In this document: in pieces, positions 9,251 through 17,875 of the stretch
How the letters are laid out: each line of letters starts with the position of its first letter
Numbering within the stretch: position 1 is the stretch's first letter
From: Paracoccus seriniphilus
GTDB taxonomy: Bacteria > Pseudomonadota > Alphaproteobacteria > Rhodobacterales > Rhodobacteraceae
NCBI RefSeq assembly: GCF_028553745.1
Contig: NZ_CP067130.1
Span: 186,001-250,000 of the forward strand
Length of the DNA: 64,000 nt
Direction of reading: 5' to 3'
Position numbers and translations under genes: made by a program
The notes under the pieces: generated by a model
What the model saw: the letters and a program-made list of their open reading frames with translations, nothing else
What the model was told of the DNA's origin: nothing
Databases searched by the model: none

Positions 9251-10246
9251 ATGTTCCAGAAAACAGCCCGCAGCCTTGCGGCCGGGGCATTGCTGGCGGT
9301 TGCCGCCGCAACGCCCTCATTCGCGGATATCAAGCTCAAGATCTCCGGACAACATGCAACCGATCATCCCGCCACGCTGGCACTCAAAAAGGTCGAGAAG
9401 GCAATCGAGGAGGCGGATGTCGGGCTTGAGGCCAAGGTCTTTCCGTCGAACCAGTTGGGCGATTACACGTTGGTCTATGAAGATATCATCCGCGGCAATG
9501 TCGATATCGCCCATTTGTCGGTGCCCAGCCAGCTTGACCCCGATCTGGAAACCAATTTCTTCCCCTTCCTGGTGTCGGATTACGACGAGATGCGCCGGAT
9601 CTATTCGCCCGGTTCCTGCTTTTACAAGGCCTATGGTGACATGCAGGAGAAACTGGGCGTGCGGCTGATGGGTATCGTGCCCGAAGGCTTCATCGGCGTA
9701 GCGCTGACGAAACCGGCGCAGCATCTGATGGAAGCTGGTGTGGACAAGGGCGTTCTGATCCGTGTTCCGCCGGTTGACACCTTCAGCGCCGGAGCCAGGG
9801 CCATGGGGTTTCGTGGCACCACGATTTCCTATGCCGATCTCTATCCCGCGTTGCAGACCGGCGTCGCTGATGGCTGGATCGGGGGCACTGCGGCGCTGAA
9901 CTATACGGGGTTTCGTGACATCATCACCGATTTCATCCCCTATCGCGCCTATGTCGAAGCCACGGCCTATGTGATGAGCGAAAAGACATGGGAAAATCTG
10001 GACGAAGCGCAGCGCAAGACCGTAAGCGACGCGCTGGCTCAAGCCGCGCAAGAGGCCGTGAACCGCGCCGAAGCAGAGGACGAGGAATATCTGGCCAAGC
10101 TGACCGAAGCGGGGATCAATGTGCATGACTTCTCGGGCGAGGAGGCCAGCAAGTTCGTGGCCGATGTGCGCGCCACGGCCTGGCCGGCGCTGGAAGAGCG
10201 CTTTGGTGCCGAGCTGGTGAGCTGTCTGAAATCCGACATCGAATAG
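9251..10246 (+). CDS. dctP: TRAP transporter substrate-binding protein (DctP family)
   Basis: Periplasmic solute-binding protein of a tripartite ATP-independent transporter, 331 residues. An N-terminal signal peptide ends near AAATPSFA-DIK (about residue 25). The mature part has the DctP layout, including an arginine motif of the kind that clamps a substrate carboxylate (IRVPPVDTFSAGARAMG) and YADLYPALQTGVADGWIGG, a hallmark of the family. The ligand is probably an organic or sugar acid; it cannot be told from sequence. A strong hairpin separates it from dctQ, a common way to make more binding protein than membrane subunits. Confidence 0.93.
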   Translation: MFQKTARSLAAGALLAVAAATPSFADIKLKISGQHATDHPATLALKKVEKAIEEADVGLEAKVFPSNQLGDYTLVYEDIIRGNVDIAHLSVPSQLDPDLETNFFPFLVSDYDEMRRIYSPGSCFYKAYGDMQEKLGVRLMGIVPEGFIGVALTKPAQHLMEAGVDKGVLIRVPPVDTFSAGARAMGFRGTTISYADLYPALQTGVADGWIGGTAALNYTGFRDIITDFIPYRAYVEATAYVMSEKTWENLDEAQRKTVSDALAQAAQEAVNRAEAEDEEYLAKLTEAGINVHDFSGEEASKFVADVRATAWPALEERFGAELVSCLKSDIE

Positions 10247-10258
10247 ACATCACCCTCC

Positions 10259-10298
10259 GGTGACCCGTGCGGGCGTCTTTGTCCTGCGGCGGGTCACC
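10259..10298 (+). terminator. Intercistronic stem-loop between dctP and dctQ
   Basis: GGTGACCCG at 10259-10267 pairs perfectly with CGGGTCACC at 10290-10298, and the stem continues inward with GCGGG/CCTGC including a G-U pair. There is no T run, so it is more likely an mRNA-stabilising or attenuating hairpin than a full terminator. Confidence 0.65.
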
Positions 10299-10352
10299 AG
10301 CGGTATGTCCGATGCCCGGAGGCCTGCCCCGGAAGCTCTCAAGGTTTTACCC

Positions 10353-10832
10353 ATGCTCTTGCGAAAACTCGAACTGGCGAAGCGCACGATCCTGATCCTG
10401 TGCAATCTTGCCATCATGCTGATTGTGGTCGCCTCGTTTCTGGCCAGATATCTGTTTGCCTATGACCTTTATGGCGCCGAGGAATTTCTGCTGATCGCCG
10501 CCTTCTGGCTGTATTTCATCGGCGCGGCCTTCGGGTCATACGAACAATCCCATATCGAAGCCGATTTCATCCAGTCGATGGTGGGCGACACGGTTGTGAC
10601 GCGCGTGCTGGGCTATCTGCGTGATGTGATCGAACTGGGCGTGCTGATTGTCCTGACCTATTGGAGTTGGCTGTTGATCGCATTTTCTATCGAGCGATGG
10701 CCGGTCTCGCCGGGCTGGAAAATACCGCTGGTCGTGCCGCAATCCGGCATCCTGGTCGGCTTCATCCTGATGACGCTGCACGCATCCGTTCACTTCTGGC
10801 GTCGGATTACCGGCAGGCCAACCAAGGAATAA
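10353..10832 (+). CDS. dctQ: TRAP transporter small permease (DctQ family)
   Basis: Four-helix membrane subunit that couples the large permease to the binding protein. From the ATG at 10353 it has 159 residues, typical for DctQ; the frame is open back to 10260 but the extra residues are hydrophilic, overlap the hairpin and have no good ribosome site. Membrane segments are visible near residues 12-32, 45-65, 85-110 and 128-148. It is 4 nt from dctM. Confidence 0.88.
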   Translation: MLLRKLELAKRTILILCNLAIMLIVVASFLARYLFAYDLYGAEEFLLIAAFWLYFIGAAFGSYEQSHIEADFIQSMVGDTVVTRVLGYLRDVIELGVLIVLTYWSWLLIAFSIERWPVSPGWKIPLVVPQSGILVGFILMTLHASVHFWRRITGRPTKE

Positions 10833-10836
10833 TCCG

Positions 10837-12138
10837 ATGGAAATTGTTGTAATCGCGGTCCTGATCCTGCTGTTCACGCTGGTGATCGGGGTGCCGGTGC
10901 CCTTCGCCTTTGGCGCAGCCACGATCTTTCTGGCCTATGTGGGCGGCTATAGTCCGGATTCGCTGATTCCGGTCGGATACAGCAAGATGAATACGGTGGT
11001 TCTGCTGGCGATCCCGCTATTCATCCTGTCGGGCGGGCTGATGGAAAAGGGCCGCATTGCCGACCCGCTGGTCAATATTGCCGAGATTGTCTTTGGTCGC
11101 CTGCGTGGTGGGCTTGGCGTCGCAGGTGTTCTGGCCAGCGCCATTTTCGGGGCAATCTCGGGCAGCGCGGCGGCAACGCTGTCCTGCATCGGAACCGTGT
11201 TGTTCCCCAAGCTTGAACAACGCGGCTATCCCAAGGGGCACAGTGCTGCCCTGCTGGCCTGTTCCGCGCCGCTGGGACTGCTGATCCCGCCAAGCGCGCT
11301 GATGATCCTTTATGCCTGGGTGGCGCAGCTTTCGGTGCTGAAATGCTTTCTGGCCACCGTCATCCCCGGCCTGATCGTGGTGGTCCTGTTGTCGATCACC
11401 AATCTGCTGATGCTGCGCCGCAATGACAGCATCATCATGAACCCTGCCGAACCGCCCGCCGAGGTGATCCGCAAGGCATCGGTGCAGACCGTCAAGGCGA
11501 CGCCCGCGCTGCTGATGCCGATCATCATCCTGGGCGGCATCTATGGCGGGCTGATGACCCCGACCGAGGCCGCAGGTGTGGCTGCAATCTATGCCATTCC
11601 CGTCGGTTTCCTGATCTATCGCGGCCTGACCCTGAAGAATTTTGCCGATACGCTGGTAGAAACGGCGGTGACCACGGGCGTCGTCATGGTGATGCTCTTC
11701 GTGGTGATGATCCTCAGCCGGTTGTTCATCTTCGAAGAACTGCCAGAGGTCATCCTTGGAGGATTGCGCAGCATTTCTGACAACCCTCTGGTCATCATGC
11801 TGATGCTGAATGTCTTCATGATCATCGTCGGGATGCTGATGGATGATGTCAGCGGTGTCCTGCTGTCGACCCCGGTCCTGCTGCCCATCGCGGTCGAGAT
11901 CGGCATCGACCCGATCCATTTCGCCGCCATTCTGGGCGTCAACCTGGGCATGGGGAACATCACGCCGCCGACCGCGCCCCTGCTGTATCTGTCCGCGCGC
12001 ATCAATCGCTCGCAGATAAACGAGACGCTTGGCCCGACCATGATCCTGATCGCGGGGGCCTGGCTGCCCGCGCTGATGATTACCACCTATGTGCCGTCGG
12101 TGGCGCTGTGGCTGCCGAATTTCCTTCTGGGCAACTGA
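10837..12138 (+). CDS. dctM: TRAP transporter large permease (DctM family)
   Basis: The Na+-coupled translocation subunit, 433 residues with about 12 hydrophobic segments spread along the protein. The GAISGSAAATLSCIGTVLFP stretch and the later GMLMDDVSGVLLSTPVLLPI and NLGMGNITPPTAPLLYL segments are typical DctM motifs. Start at 10837 is 4 nt after dctQ. Followed by a stem-loop at 12176-12212, so it probably ends the transcript. Confidence 0.93.
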   Translation: MEIVVIAVLILLFTLVIGVPVPFAFGAATIFLAYVGGYSPDSLIPVGYSKMNTVVLLAIPLFILSGGLMEKGRIADPLVNIAEIVFGRLRGGLGVAGVLASAIFGAISGSAAATLSCIGTVLFPKLEQRGYPKGHSAALLACSAPLGLLIPPSALMILYAWVAQLSVLKCFLATVIPGLIVVVLLSITNLLMLRRNDSIIMNPAEPPAEVIRKASVQTVKATPALLMPIIILGGIYGGLMTPTEAAGVAAIYAIPVGFLIYRGLTLKNFADTLVETAVTTGVVMVMLFVVMILSRLFIFEELPEVILGGLRSISDNPLVIMLMLNVFMIIVGMLMDDVSGVLLSTPVLLPIAVEIGIDPIHFAAILGVNLGMGNITPPTAPLLYLSARINRSQINETLGPTMILIAGAWLPALMITTYVPSVALWLPNFLLGN

Positions 12139-12175
12139 GGGTGCCGCGCGACAGGGAAAGGTCAACTCACGATAC

Positions 12176-12212
12176 GATGACCGGCCGAGGGCCATGGCTC
12201 TGGTCGGTCATC
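12176..12212 (+). terminator. Stem-loop after dctM
   Basis: GATGACCG at 12176-12183 pairs with CGGTCATC at 12205-12212, with more pairing inside the loop (CC/GG and GAG/CTC). There is no strong T run, so its terminator role is inferred from position. Confidence 0.5.
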
Positions 12213-12518
12213 TGTTCAGATCGTCGTGTTCGTGATGGTCGTGCTGCCGGTCGCGATTGCATGTTGTCGCGCAACCGCAATGACCGCCCATTTGATCGGA
12301 AAATCCGGTTTGGCTGTCAAAGGTCTGGTCGAATGAATTCCGCAGAAATTCGGCATGAACATGAGTGTCGAATTCCGAATGGAAATTCCCAGGTTTCCTG
12401 TTTCCCAATGCTGCCCGGAAGTCTGCCGGATGATGCAGTTTCGGTGACGGTTCATCTGAGGCTCACAGATGTCATCGGATTATCGCTTGTGCGGTGAGGC
12501 ATTTGCCGCTACAAAATC
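12213..12518. other. Intergenic region upstream of the Gfo/Idh/MocA gene
   Basis: About 300 nt with no credible reading frame. It holds a short GTTG/CAAC hairpin near 12264-12277 and ends at the LacI-type operator. The promoter of the dehydrogenase gene must be in its right half. Confidence 0.4.
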
Positions 12519-12532
12519 TGCAACCGATTGCA
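12519..12532 (+). promoter_or_regulatory. LacI-type operator, copy 1
   Basis: TGCAACCGATTGCA, a near-perfect palindrome 24 nt before the ATG of the dehydrogenase gene. The exact reverse complement occurs at 13909-13922 ahead of the VOC gene, so the two genes are probably controlled by one LacI-family repressor. No such regulator gene is in the window. Confidence 0.65.
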
Positions 12533-12556
12533 AATGCTTTCTGAGGAGGGGCTGGC

Positions 12557-13669
12557 ATGACCAAGGCAGAGATTGGGATTGGAATCGTTGGTGGCGGCTA
12601 TATGGGCAAGGCGCATTCCGTCGCCATGGCCTCGGTGGCTGCTGTCTTTGATACGCCGCTGCGACCGCGTCTGGAAATGATTTGCGCGTCAAGCGATGAA
12701 TCTGCCGAAGGCTATCGCCAGAGCTTTGGCTTTGCCCGTGCGACCTCGGACTGGCGTCAGCTTGTTGCGGATGAGCGTGTCGAGGCGATCATCATTGCAA
12801 CCCCCCAGAAGTATCATCGCGAGATTGCCGAGGCCGCATTTGCCCTTGGCAAGCCGGTGATGTGCGAAAAGCCCATGGGTGTGTCGCTGGAAGACAGCGA
12901 GGCCATGGTCCGCGCCGCGCAGGGTCACACGAATATGGTCGGCTACAACTATGTGCGCACGCCGGCGACGCAGCATGTGCGCAACCTTGTCAAGGACGGT
13001 GTCATCGGCGATGTGACCTGGTTCCGTGCGGAAATGACCGAGGATTTCCTTTCGGACCCGAATTTGCCGATCCATTGGCGCACTGACGGCATGGCCAATG
13101 GCTGCATCGGCGATCTGGCCCCGCATATCTTCAACGCTGCACTGGCGCTGATGGGTCCGATTGATCGAGTCATTGCCGAAATGGAAACCGTCCACAAGGA
13201 TCGTCCCGGTGGCGTCGTCACCAATGACGATCAGGTGCAGATGATGTGTCGCTTTGCCAGCGGTGCCATGGGGCATATCTTTGCATCGCGGGTCGCGACC
13301 GGGCGCAAGAACGGCTATGCCTATGAAATCTTCGGCACCAAGGGGTCGATCCGTTTCGATCAAGAGGATCAGAACGCGATCTGGCTGTATCGGATGGAAG
13401 GCCCCGAGGAAAATCGCGGGTTCACCAAGATCCTGACCGGACCGGCCCATCCCGACTACAAGCCGTTCTGCCTTGGGCCGGGTCACGGCACGGGATACCA
13501 GGATCAGATCATCATCGAGGCCAAGGATTTCCTGACCGCGATCCATACCAAGCAACCGGTTTGGCCGACCTTCGAGGACGGGCTGGCGGTCATGCAGGTG
13601 ACCGATGCCGCGCTGCGTTCGGCGGAAAGTGGCACCTGGCAGGACGTCGTTCATTCCCAGGCCCGGTGA
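12557..13669 (+). CDS. Gfo/Idh/MocA family NAD(P)-dependent oxidoreductase
   Basis: 370 residues, usual length. The N-terminal Rossmann domain has GIVGGGYMGKAHS near residues 8-20, and MCEKPMGVSLEDSE near residue 105 carries the conserved EKP lysine; the C-terminal alpha/beta domain follows. Such enzymes oxidise a hydroxyl of a sugar or inositol. A GAGGAGGG ribosome site precedes the ATG at 12557. Together with the VOC enzyme and the sugar-binding protein downstream, it suggests breakdown of a sugar or cyclitol controlled by a LacI-type repressor; the substrate is unknown. Confidence 0.9.
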   Translation: MTKAEIGIGIVGGGYMGKAHSVAMASVAAVFDTPLRPRLEMICASSDESAEGYRQSFGFARATSDWRQLVADERVEAIIIATPQKYHREIAEAAFALGKPVMCEKPMGVSLEDSEAMVRAAQGHTNMVGYNYVRTPATQHVRNLVKDGVIGDVTWFRAEMTEDFLSDPNLPIHWRTDGMANGCIGDLAPHIFNAALALMGPIDRVIAEMETVHKDRPGGVVTNDDQVQMMCRFASGAMGHIFASRVATGRKNGYAYEIFGTKGSIRFDQEDQNAIWLYRMEGPEENRGFTKILTGPAHPDYKPFCLGPGHGTGYQDQIIIEAKDFLTAIHTKQPVWPTFEDGLAVMQVTDAALRSAESGTWQDVVHSQAR

Positions 13670-13908
13670 CCCGGCATATCCTGATGGTGCGGCGTCCCGA
13701 GATCGGGATGCCGGCCACCGGGCAAAGGGTGTTCGGGCTTTGTCCGTCCATGGAGTCTTGCGTCAGTCAGATCCCGCACGCAGGCTGGGCGGCGGCAGGG
13801 TGATCCTTGCCGTGTTTCCGCCTGCGGCGGAATGCGCGGGCATATTGGCGGGGCTTTGGCGAAGTTCAAGTTTTTGACGCCTTGAGTGAAATAATTCTGG
13901 AAATAGTA
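13670..13908. other. Intergenic region before the VOC gene, left part
   Basis: About 240 nt without a supported gene. The short open frames here have no ribosome sites and no recognisable protein features. The composition becomes AT-richer after 13870, consistent with a promoter near the operator that follows. Confidence 0.4.
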
Positions 13909-13922
13909 TGCAATCGGTTGCA
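13909..13922 (+). promoter_or_regulatory. LacI-type operator, copy 2
   Basis: TGCAATCGGTTGCA, the exact reverse complement of the operator at 12519-12532. It lies 175 nt upstream of the VOC gene start in an AT-rich stretch. Confidence 0.65.
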
Positions 13923-14097
13923 TCATATATCCGAGATATCAGCGTATCCTGTTTCAAACAGATCGGAATTGAATTTCGAAGCGGACCTGTTTTGGCATGG
14001 GGCAATATATCGTGATCCTTCGGTTCGATATTGGGAGGTATCGACCGATCGGAAAGGGTCATGAATATGGATATGCGACAAAAGGGAGAGAGAATAT

Positions 14098-14595
14098 ATG
14101 AGCCGTCCAGTAGCATTCAATCACGTGGGTATCGTGGTGCCCGATCTGGAAGCCGCAATCGCGTGGTATTCGGACGTCATGGGGTTTACTCTGGTTGCGG
14201 GCCCCTTTGATCTGCGTGACGACGGCCCCAATGGTGCCCAGGTCCTGAATGTTCTGGGAAAGAACCTCAAGCATCTGCGCCAGGCGCATATGAGCACCGC
14301 CAACAGCGTTGGTCTGGAACTGTTCCAGCCGGTCGATCCCGCCTATCAGAAGCCCGACCACGAAGTCGAATTCTGGCGCGGGGGGTTCTTTCACATCTGT
14401 GTCACGGATCCCGATGTGGCGAAACTGGTTGACAGGATCGTCGCGACTGGCGGGACGCAGATTTCCGATATCTGGCCCGAGCGCGGAGCCGGACAGCCCT
14501 ATCTGATGTGTTACTGCACCGACCCCTTTGGCAATGTCATCGAGGTCTATTCGCATCAATATGAATATATGCAGGGGCATCGGGCAGCGATCTGA
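14098..14595 (+). CDS. VOC superfamily (glyoxalase/dioxygenase-type) metalloenzyme
   Basis: 165 residues with two beta-alpha-beta-beta-beta modules of the vicinal-oxygen-chelate fold. A possible metal triad is visible: His in FNHVGIVVPDL (about residue 8), His in GGFFHICVTDPD (about 99) and Glu in NVIEVYSHQYE (about 150). Family members isomerise, epimerise or cleave metal-chelated substrates. The ribosome site AAAGGGAGAG precedes the ATG. Operator sharing links it to the dehydrogenase at 12557; the reaction is not identifiable. Confidence 0.88.
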   Translation: MSRPVAFNHVGIVVPDLEAAIAWYSDVMGFTLVAGPFDLRDDGPNGAQVLNVLGKNLKHLRQAHMSTANSVGLELFQPVDPAYQKPDHEVEFWRGGFFHICVTDPDVAKLVDRIVATGGTQISDIWPERGAGQPYLMCYCTDPFGNVIEVYSHQYEYMQGHRAAI

Positions 14596-14786
14596 CGGCT
14601 GTCGGCACGCATTGCTGACACCTCTGATCGGGCAACAGGATTGACTTCCGTAGCCCTGGCAGCGGAACGAAAAGCACTGAATATCCCGGCATGTCAATGT
14701 CGGTCGACTGCCGGCGCGGGCACGAGTGGCCGCGAATAATATTAATTTAAATCAACGGTATAAAAGGAATATTGCGGGAAAAATAG

Positions 14787-14806
14787 TTCGCAATATTCGT
14801 TGCGAA
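14787..14806 (+). promoter_or_regulatory. Inverted repeat, possible operator upstream of the sugar-binding protein gene
   Basis: TTCGCAA, six bases, TTGCGAA: a perfect 7-bp inverted repeat in an AT-rich stretch 220 nt before the binding-protein ATG. Its half-sites share GCAA/TTGC with the operators at 12519 and 13909, so it could bind a related LacI-type repressor. Confidence 0.5.
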
Positions 14807-15026
14807 ACCGGATTTCGCCCGCTACCGTGAACTGGAAGGTGCAGATTCGGACTGTGCCTTGGGGGGACGGACAGCCCGGACAGGGTGGTTCGCAGGACGC
14901 ATCCGGACGGCAGGTGAGAAAGCTCACAGGGCAGACAGAACCAGAGGGAACCTGGCCGTTCCCTTGTTGGAACAGTCATGTCCGCAGCCGGAAGCGAGAT
15001 GTATCAAGCCAACTGGAGGAAATCAC
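14807..15026 (+). ncRNA. Possible structured mRNA leader
   Basis: About 220 nt between the inverted repeat and the ATG with no supported reading frame start. Visible hairpins are GTGAG-AAAG-CTCAC at 14914-14927 and GGGAAC/GTTCCC with a six-base loop near 14947-14964. No known riboswitch consensus was recognised; it may simply be a long 5' UTR. Confidence 0.3.
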
Positions 15027-15953
15027 ATGAAGAAGATCCTGACCGCTTCGGCCATCTGTGCCTTGATGGCCGGTGCCGCGCATGCCGAAAGGATCGGCGT
15101 TGCAATGTCGCTGTTTGACGACAACTTTCTGACCGTGCTGCGTCACAATATCTCTGACCATGCAGAGGAATTGGGCGTCGAGGTCCAGATGGAGGATGCC
15201 CAGGGCGACATCGCGCGCCAGCAGTCGCAGATCCAGAGCTTCGCGGCCTCGGGGGTCGATGGCATCATCACCATGCTGGTGGATGCGGATTCGGGCCGGG
15301 CCATGTCCGAGATGGCCGCGCAATATGACGTGCCGCTGGTCTTCGTGAACATGTTGCCGGCCAATATGGAGGAATTTCCCGCCGATCAGGCATGGGTCGG
15401 ATCGGACGAGGAACAGGCCGGGCGCCTTCAGACCCGCGAGGTCTGCAAGCTGATGGGGGGCAAGGGCGAAGCCGTCATCCTGATGGGGCAACTGGGCACC
15501 ACCGGCCAGCGCGGCCGGACCAAGGCAACCGAAGAGGTGCTGGCGGGCGAGGATTGCAACGGGATCACGGTTCTTGATCAGCAGGCCGCGAACTGGATGC
15601 GGACTCCGGCGCTGGACCTGATGACAAACTGGATGACTTCGGGGCTGAAGCCGGATGCCATCATCGCGAATAACGATGAAATGGCGCTGGGGGCGATTCA
15701 GGCGCTGAAATCGGCCGGTATTCCCATGGACGAGGTGATCGTCGCCGGAGTCGATGCAACCCAGGATGCCCTGGTAGCCATGGATGCGGGCGAACTGGAT
15801 GTGACCGTCTATCAGTCGGCCAAGGGACAGGCGCAGGGCGCATTGGACACGATCCTCAAGATCATTCGCGACGAAGACTATGATCAGCGCGTGACCGTGC
15901 CATTCGAGTTGGTCACCCCCGACAACCTGTCCGAATACAAGACCAGGAACTGA
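15027..15953 (+). CDS. Periplasmic sugar-binding protein (ribose/inositol type), orphan
   Basis: 308 residues from the ATG at 15027, which has a perfect GGAGG ribosome site; the frame is open upstream but without signals. The signal peptide ends at AGAAHA-ERIG (about residue 19). The mature protein has the RbsB-like two-lobe pattern: GVDGIITMLVDAD, PLVFVNM, and PDAIIANNDEMALGAIQAL, the last being the classic family motif. Normally an ATPase and a permease follow, but here the next gene is surf1 on the other strand. The transporter partners must be elsewhere or lost; a tail of a sugar ABC ATPase remains at 22525-22680. Confidence 0.9.
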   Translation: MKKILTASAICALMAGAAHAERIGVAMSLFDDNFLTVLRHNISDHAEELGVEVQMEDAQGDIARQQSQIQSFAASGVDGIITMLVDADSGRAMSEMAAQYDVPLVFVNMLPANMEEFPADQAWVGSDEEQAGRLQTREVCKLMGGKGEAVILMGQLGTTGQRGRTKATEEVLAGEDCNGITVLDQQAANWMRTPALDLMTNWMTSGLKPDAIIANNDEMALGAIQALKSAGIPMDEVIVAGVDATQDALVAMDAGELDVTVYQSAKGQAQGALDTILKIIRDEDYDQRVTVPFELVTPDNLSEYKTRN

Positions 15954-16002
15954 TCGGCGCGGGCGGCCTGCATCTGGTTGTGCCGCCCGAAACCGATCCT
16001 GC

Positions 16003-16033
16003 CGGGAATATCGCATCCCGCCCGGCGGGGTCT
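16003..16033 (+). terminator. Weak stem-loop after the sugar-binding protein gene
   Basis: CCTGCCGGG and a one-mismatch partner CCCGGCGGG lie between the convergent genes, followed by GTCTTT on the plus strand. The region has no other feature. Confidence 0.35.
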
Positions 16034-16052
16034 TTGTCCAGCGGCTGTGGAA

Positions 16053-16784
16053 TCACCGGCCCGGGTCGAGCGGGGTGACGCGATGGCTGGCAAGCACCAG
16101 ACCATATCCCACCATGACCACGGCGGCGAGTGCGAACCACGTCAGCGCATAGCCGAGATGTGCATTGCGAAAACGGACCACGGTCTGACCGCCTCGGGGC
16201 CATGCCTGGGGGTCATTCAGCTTCTGGTCGACGAAATAGGGCGCCGCCATCTCATAGCCCCTGGCGGCGGTGATCGATCCGATGTCCCGGCGATACCATT
16301 TCTGCTGTTCGGGATTGTTTTCGCGCGAGAACAGCCAGCCGTGATCTTCCGACATCCGCAGCAGGCCGGTGACCGTGACGGGCCCCGTTTCACGGGCATA
16401 GTCACCTGCGCGGGCCAGTTCTTCAGGCACGAGGCCGCGATTGATCAACACGATGGTGCCGTCATCGCGTGCCAGCGGGGTCAGCACCCAATCGGCGGGA
16501 CCATAGTCCGAAGGGGTGTAGATCAGCACGTCGTCGTCAACGAACCGCCCCGTCAGGCTGACGCGCCGGTATTCGTCCTTTTCCGCAGTGATCGCGGGCC
16601 ATGCGCCCGGACCGGGCGCAGGCAGGGGATCGGCATGGATGCGGCTGTCGACCCGCGCGATGAGATCGCGTTTCCACTGCAGGCGCTGCAGCTGCCAGAT
16701 GCCAAGCGCGCCGAATGCGCCGACCCCGATTGCCGCGATGAGGGTGATCAGCACAAGTCGCGGCCAGCGGATCGAAAGGGTCAT
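16053..16784 (-). CDS. surf1: SURF1 family oxidase assembly protein
   Basis: 243 residues with an N-terminal membrane helix (about 10-30, VLITLIAAIGVGAFGALGIWQLQRL) and a C-terminal helix (about 208-232), joined by a periplasmic domain; this hairpin layout is the SURF1 fold. SURF1 helps insert haem into haem-copper oxidases. Its place as last gene of the quinol oxidase operon matches the Paracoccus arrangement in which a dedicated SURF1 serves the ba3 quinol oxidase. A 9-bp hairpin lies between it and cyoD. Confidence 0.92.
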   Translation of the reverse strand: MTLSIRWPRLVLITLIAAIGVGAFGALGIWQLQRLQWKRDLIARVDSRIHADPLPAPGPGAWPAITAEKDEYRRVSLTGRFVDDDVLIYTPSDYGPADWVLTPLARDDGTIVLINRGLVPEELARAGDYARETGPVTVTGLLRMSEDHGWLFSRENNPEQQKWYRRDIGSITAARGYEMAAPYFVDQKLNDPQAWPRGGQTVVRFRNAHLGYALTWFALAAVVMVGYGLVLASHRVTPLDPGR

Positions 16785-16801
16785 TGGAATGCTCCATGAA
16801 G

Positions 16802-16824
16802 CCGGGGCCGCAGGACGGCCCCGG
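16802..16824 (-). terminator. Intercistronic hairpin between cyoD and surf1
   Basis: CCGGGGCCG and CGGCCCCGG form a perfect 9-bp stem with a five-base loop. No T run follows, so it may lower surf1 expression relative to the oxidase subunits or protect the upstream mRNA. Confidence 0.6.
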
Positions 16825-16841
16825 GGGATGGCTCTCGGTGA

Positions 16842-17243
16842 TCAGCCCTGTTGGGACTGAAGGGACTTCATCTGTTCCATCTGCATGTGATGTTCCATGT
16901 CATGCATCGGCATCATGTTCTCGTTCATGTTCTTCATGACCCAAAGCGAGCCGGCCAGAACGATGACCAGGATCAGCACCGCGAAGATCGTGGCGGCAAG
17001 CGTCCAGCCCTCTTCTGCCGAGCGGTTGACATGAAGGAACCAGATCAGATGCACGAGGATCTGCAGCCCGCCCAGCCCCATGATGGTGGCGATCAATGCG
17101 GTGCGGTTGATCTCCACCTCGCCCATGACCAGGGCAAAGGGAACAATCGTCAACAACGCCGCCAGGGCAAAGCCGGCCATCAACTGGTTCAGGTTGCCGT
17201 GGCCACCCTGTGCCCCATGGGGCGTTTCGCCATGTGCGCTCAT
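16842..17243 (-). CDS. cyoD: Cytochrome o-type ubiquinol oxidase subunit IV
   Basis: 133 residues with three membrane helices (about 21-42, 50-70, 85-108). The sequence GGLQILVHLIWFLHVNRSAEEGW is characteristic of CyoD/QoxD. It is slightly longer than the E. coli protein, with a Met/His-rich tail (about residues 109-128, such as MPMHDMEHHMQMEQM) that might bind metal. Its ATG is at the cyoC stop (1-nt contact). Confidence 0.93.
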   Translation of the reverse strand: MSAHGETPHGAQGGHGNLNQLMAGFALAALLTIVPFALVMGEVEINRTALIATIMGLGGLQILVHLIWFLHVNRSAEEGWTLAATIFAVLILVIVLAGSLWVMKNMNENMMPMHDMEHHMQMEQMKSLQSQQG

Positions 17244-17875
17244 CAGACCAACCTCACCAGATAGACGAAGGAAAACACCCCGATCCAGATCAGATCCAGA
17301 AAGTGCCAGAACATCGACAGGGCCGTAAGGCGGCGCATGTTCGCGCCGATGAGGCCATGCATGCGGATCTGTGCCACAAGCGTCACCAGCCAGATGATCC
17401 CTGCGGTGACATGCAGCCCGTGGGTGCCGACCAGTGCAAAGAAGGACGACAGGAAGGCCGAACGGTCCGGCCCCGCGCCAAGGTGGATCAGGTGGCGGAA
17501 CTCGTAAAGCTCCATGGCGATGAAACCGGCGCCGAAGAGTCCGGTCACCACCAGCCAGATGATCGTCTTGTCGCGTTGGGCCTTTTCCGCCTGCAGCATG
17601 GCCATGCCGAATGTCACCGATGAAAACAGCAGGAGCGCGGTCTCGATCGCGACGAAACCCGGCTCGAACAGATCCTTCGGCCCCGGCCCGCCGGCAAAGC
17701 TGCCGCCCAGCACGGCATAGGTCGCGAAGAGGGCCCCGAAGATGATGCAGTCGCTCATCAGGTAGATCCAGAAGCCGATGGGGGTCGGGCTGCTGTGATG
17801 TGCGACATGGGCGTGGTCTGACAGGCTGGCGCCCTCAAGCTCGCCCGCAAGCTGTGTTGAATCGAAAGGGCTCAT
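17243..17875 (-). CDS. cyoC: Cytochrome o-type ubiquinol oxidase subunit III
   Basis: 210 residues with five membrane helices, the normal form of quinol oxidase subunit [23 protein letters not shown] and [16 protein letters not shown] carry the conserved acidic and histidine positions. Overlaps cyoB by 4 nt. It stabilises the core and holds lipid near the oxygen entry path. Confidence 0.94.
   Translation of the reverse strand: MSPFDSTQLAGELEGASLSDHAHVAHHSSPTPIGFWIYLMSDCIIFGALFATYAVLGGSFAGGPGPKDLFEPGFVAIETALLLFSSVTFGMAMLQAEKAQRDKTIIWLVVTGLFGAGFIAMELYEFRHLIHLGAGPDRSAFLSSFFALVGTHGLHVTAGIIWLVTLVAQIRMHGLIGANMRRLTALSMFWHFLDLIWIGVFSFVYLVRLV

Noticed and set aside
9317..10126. Open frame antisense to dctP
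   Set aside because: No start signal or domain; dctP has a signal peptide and family motifs.
12207..12221. TGTTCAGAT after dctM as a fourth copy of the 26-nt dehydrogenase motif
   Set aside because: Only nine core bases agree; the flanks do not match and it overlaps the end of the dctM stem-loop.
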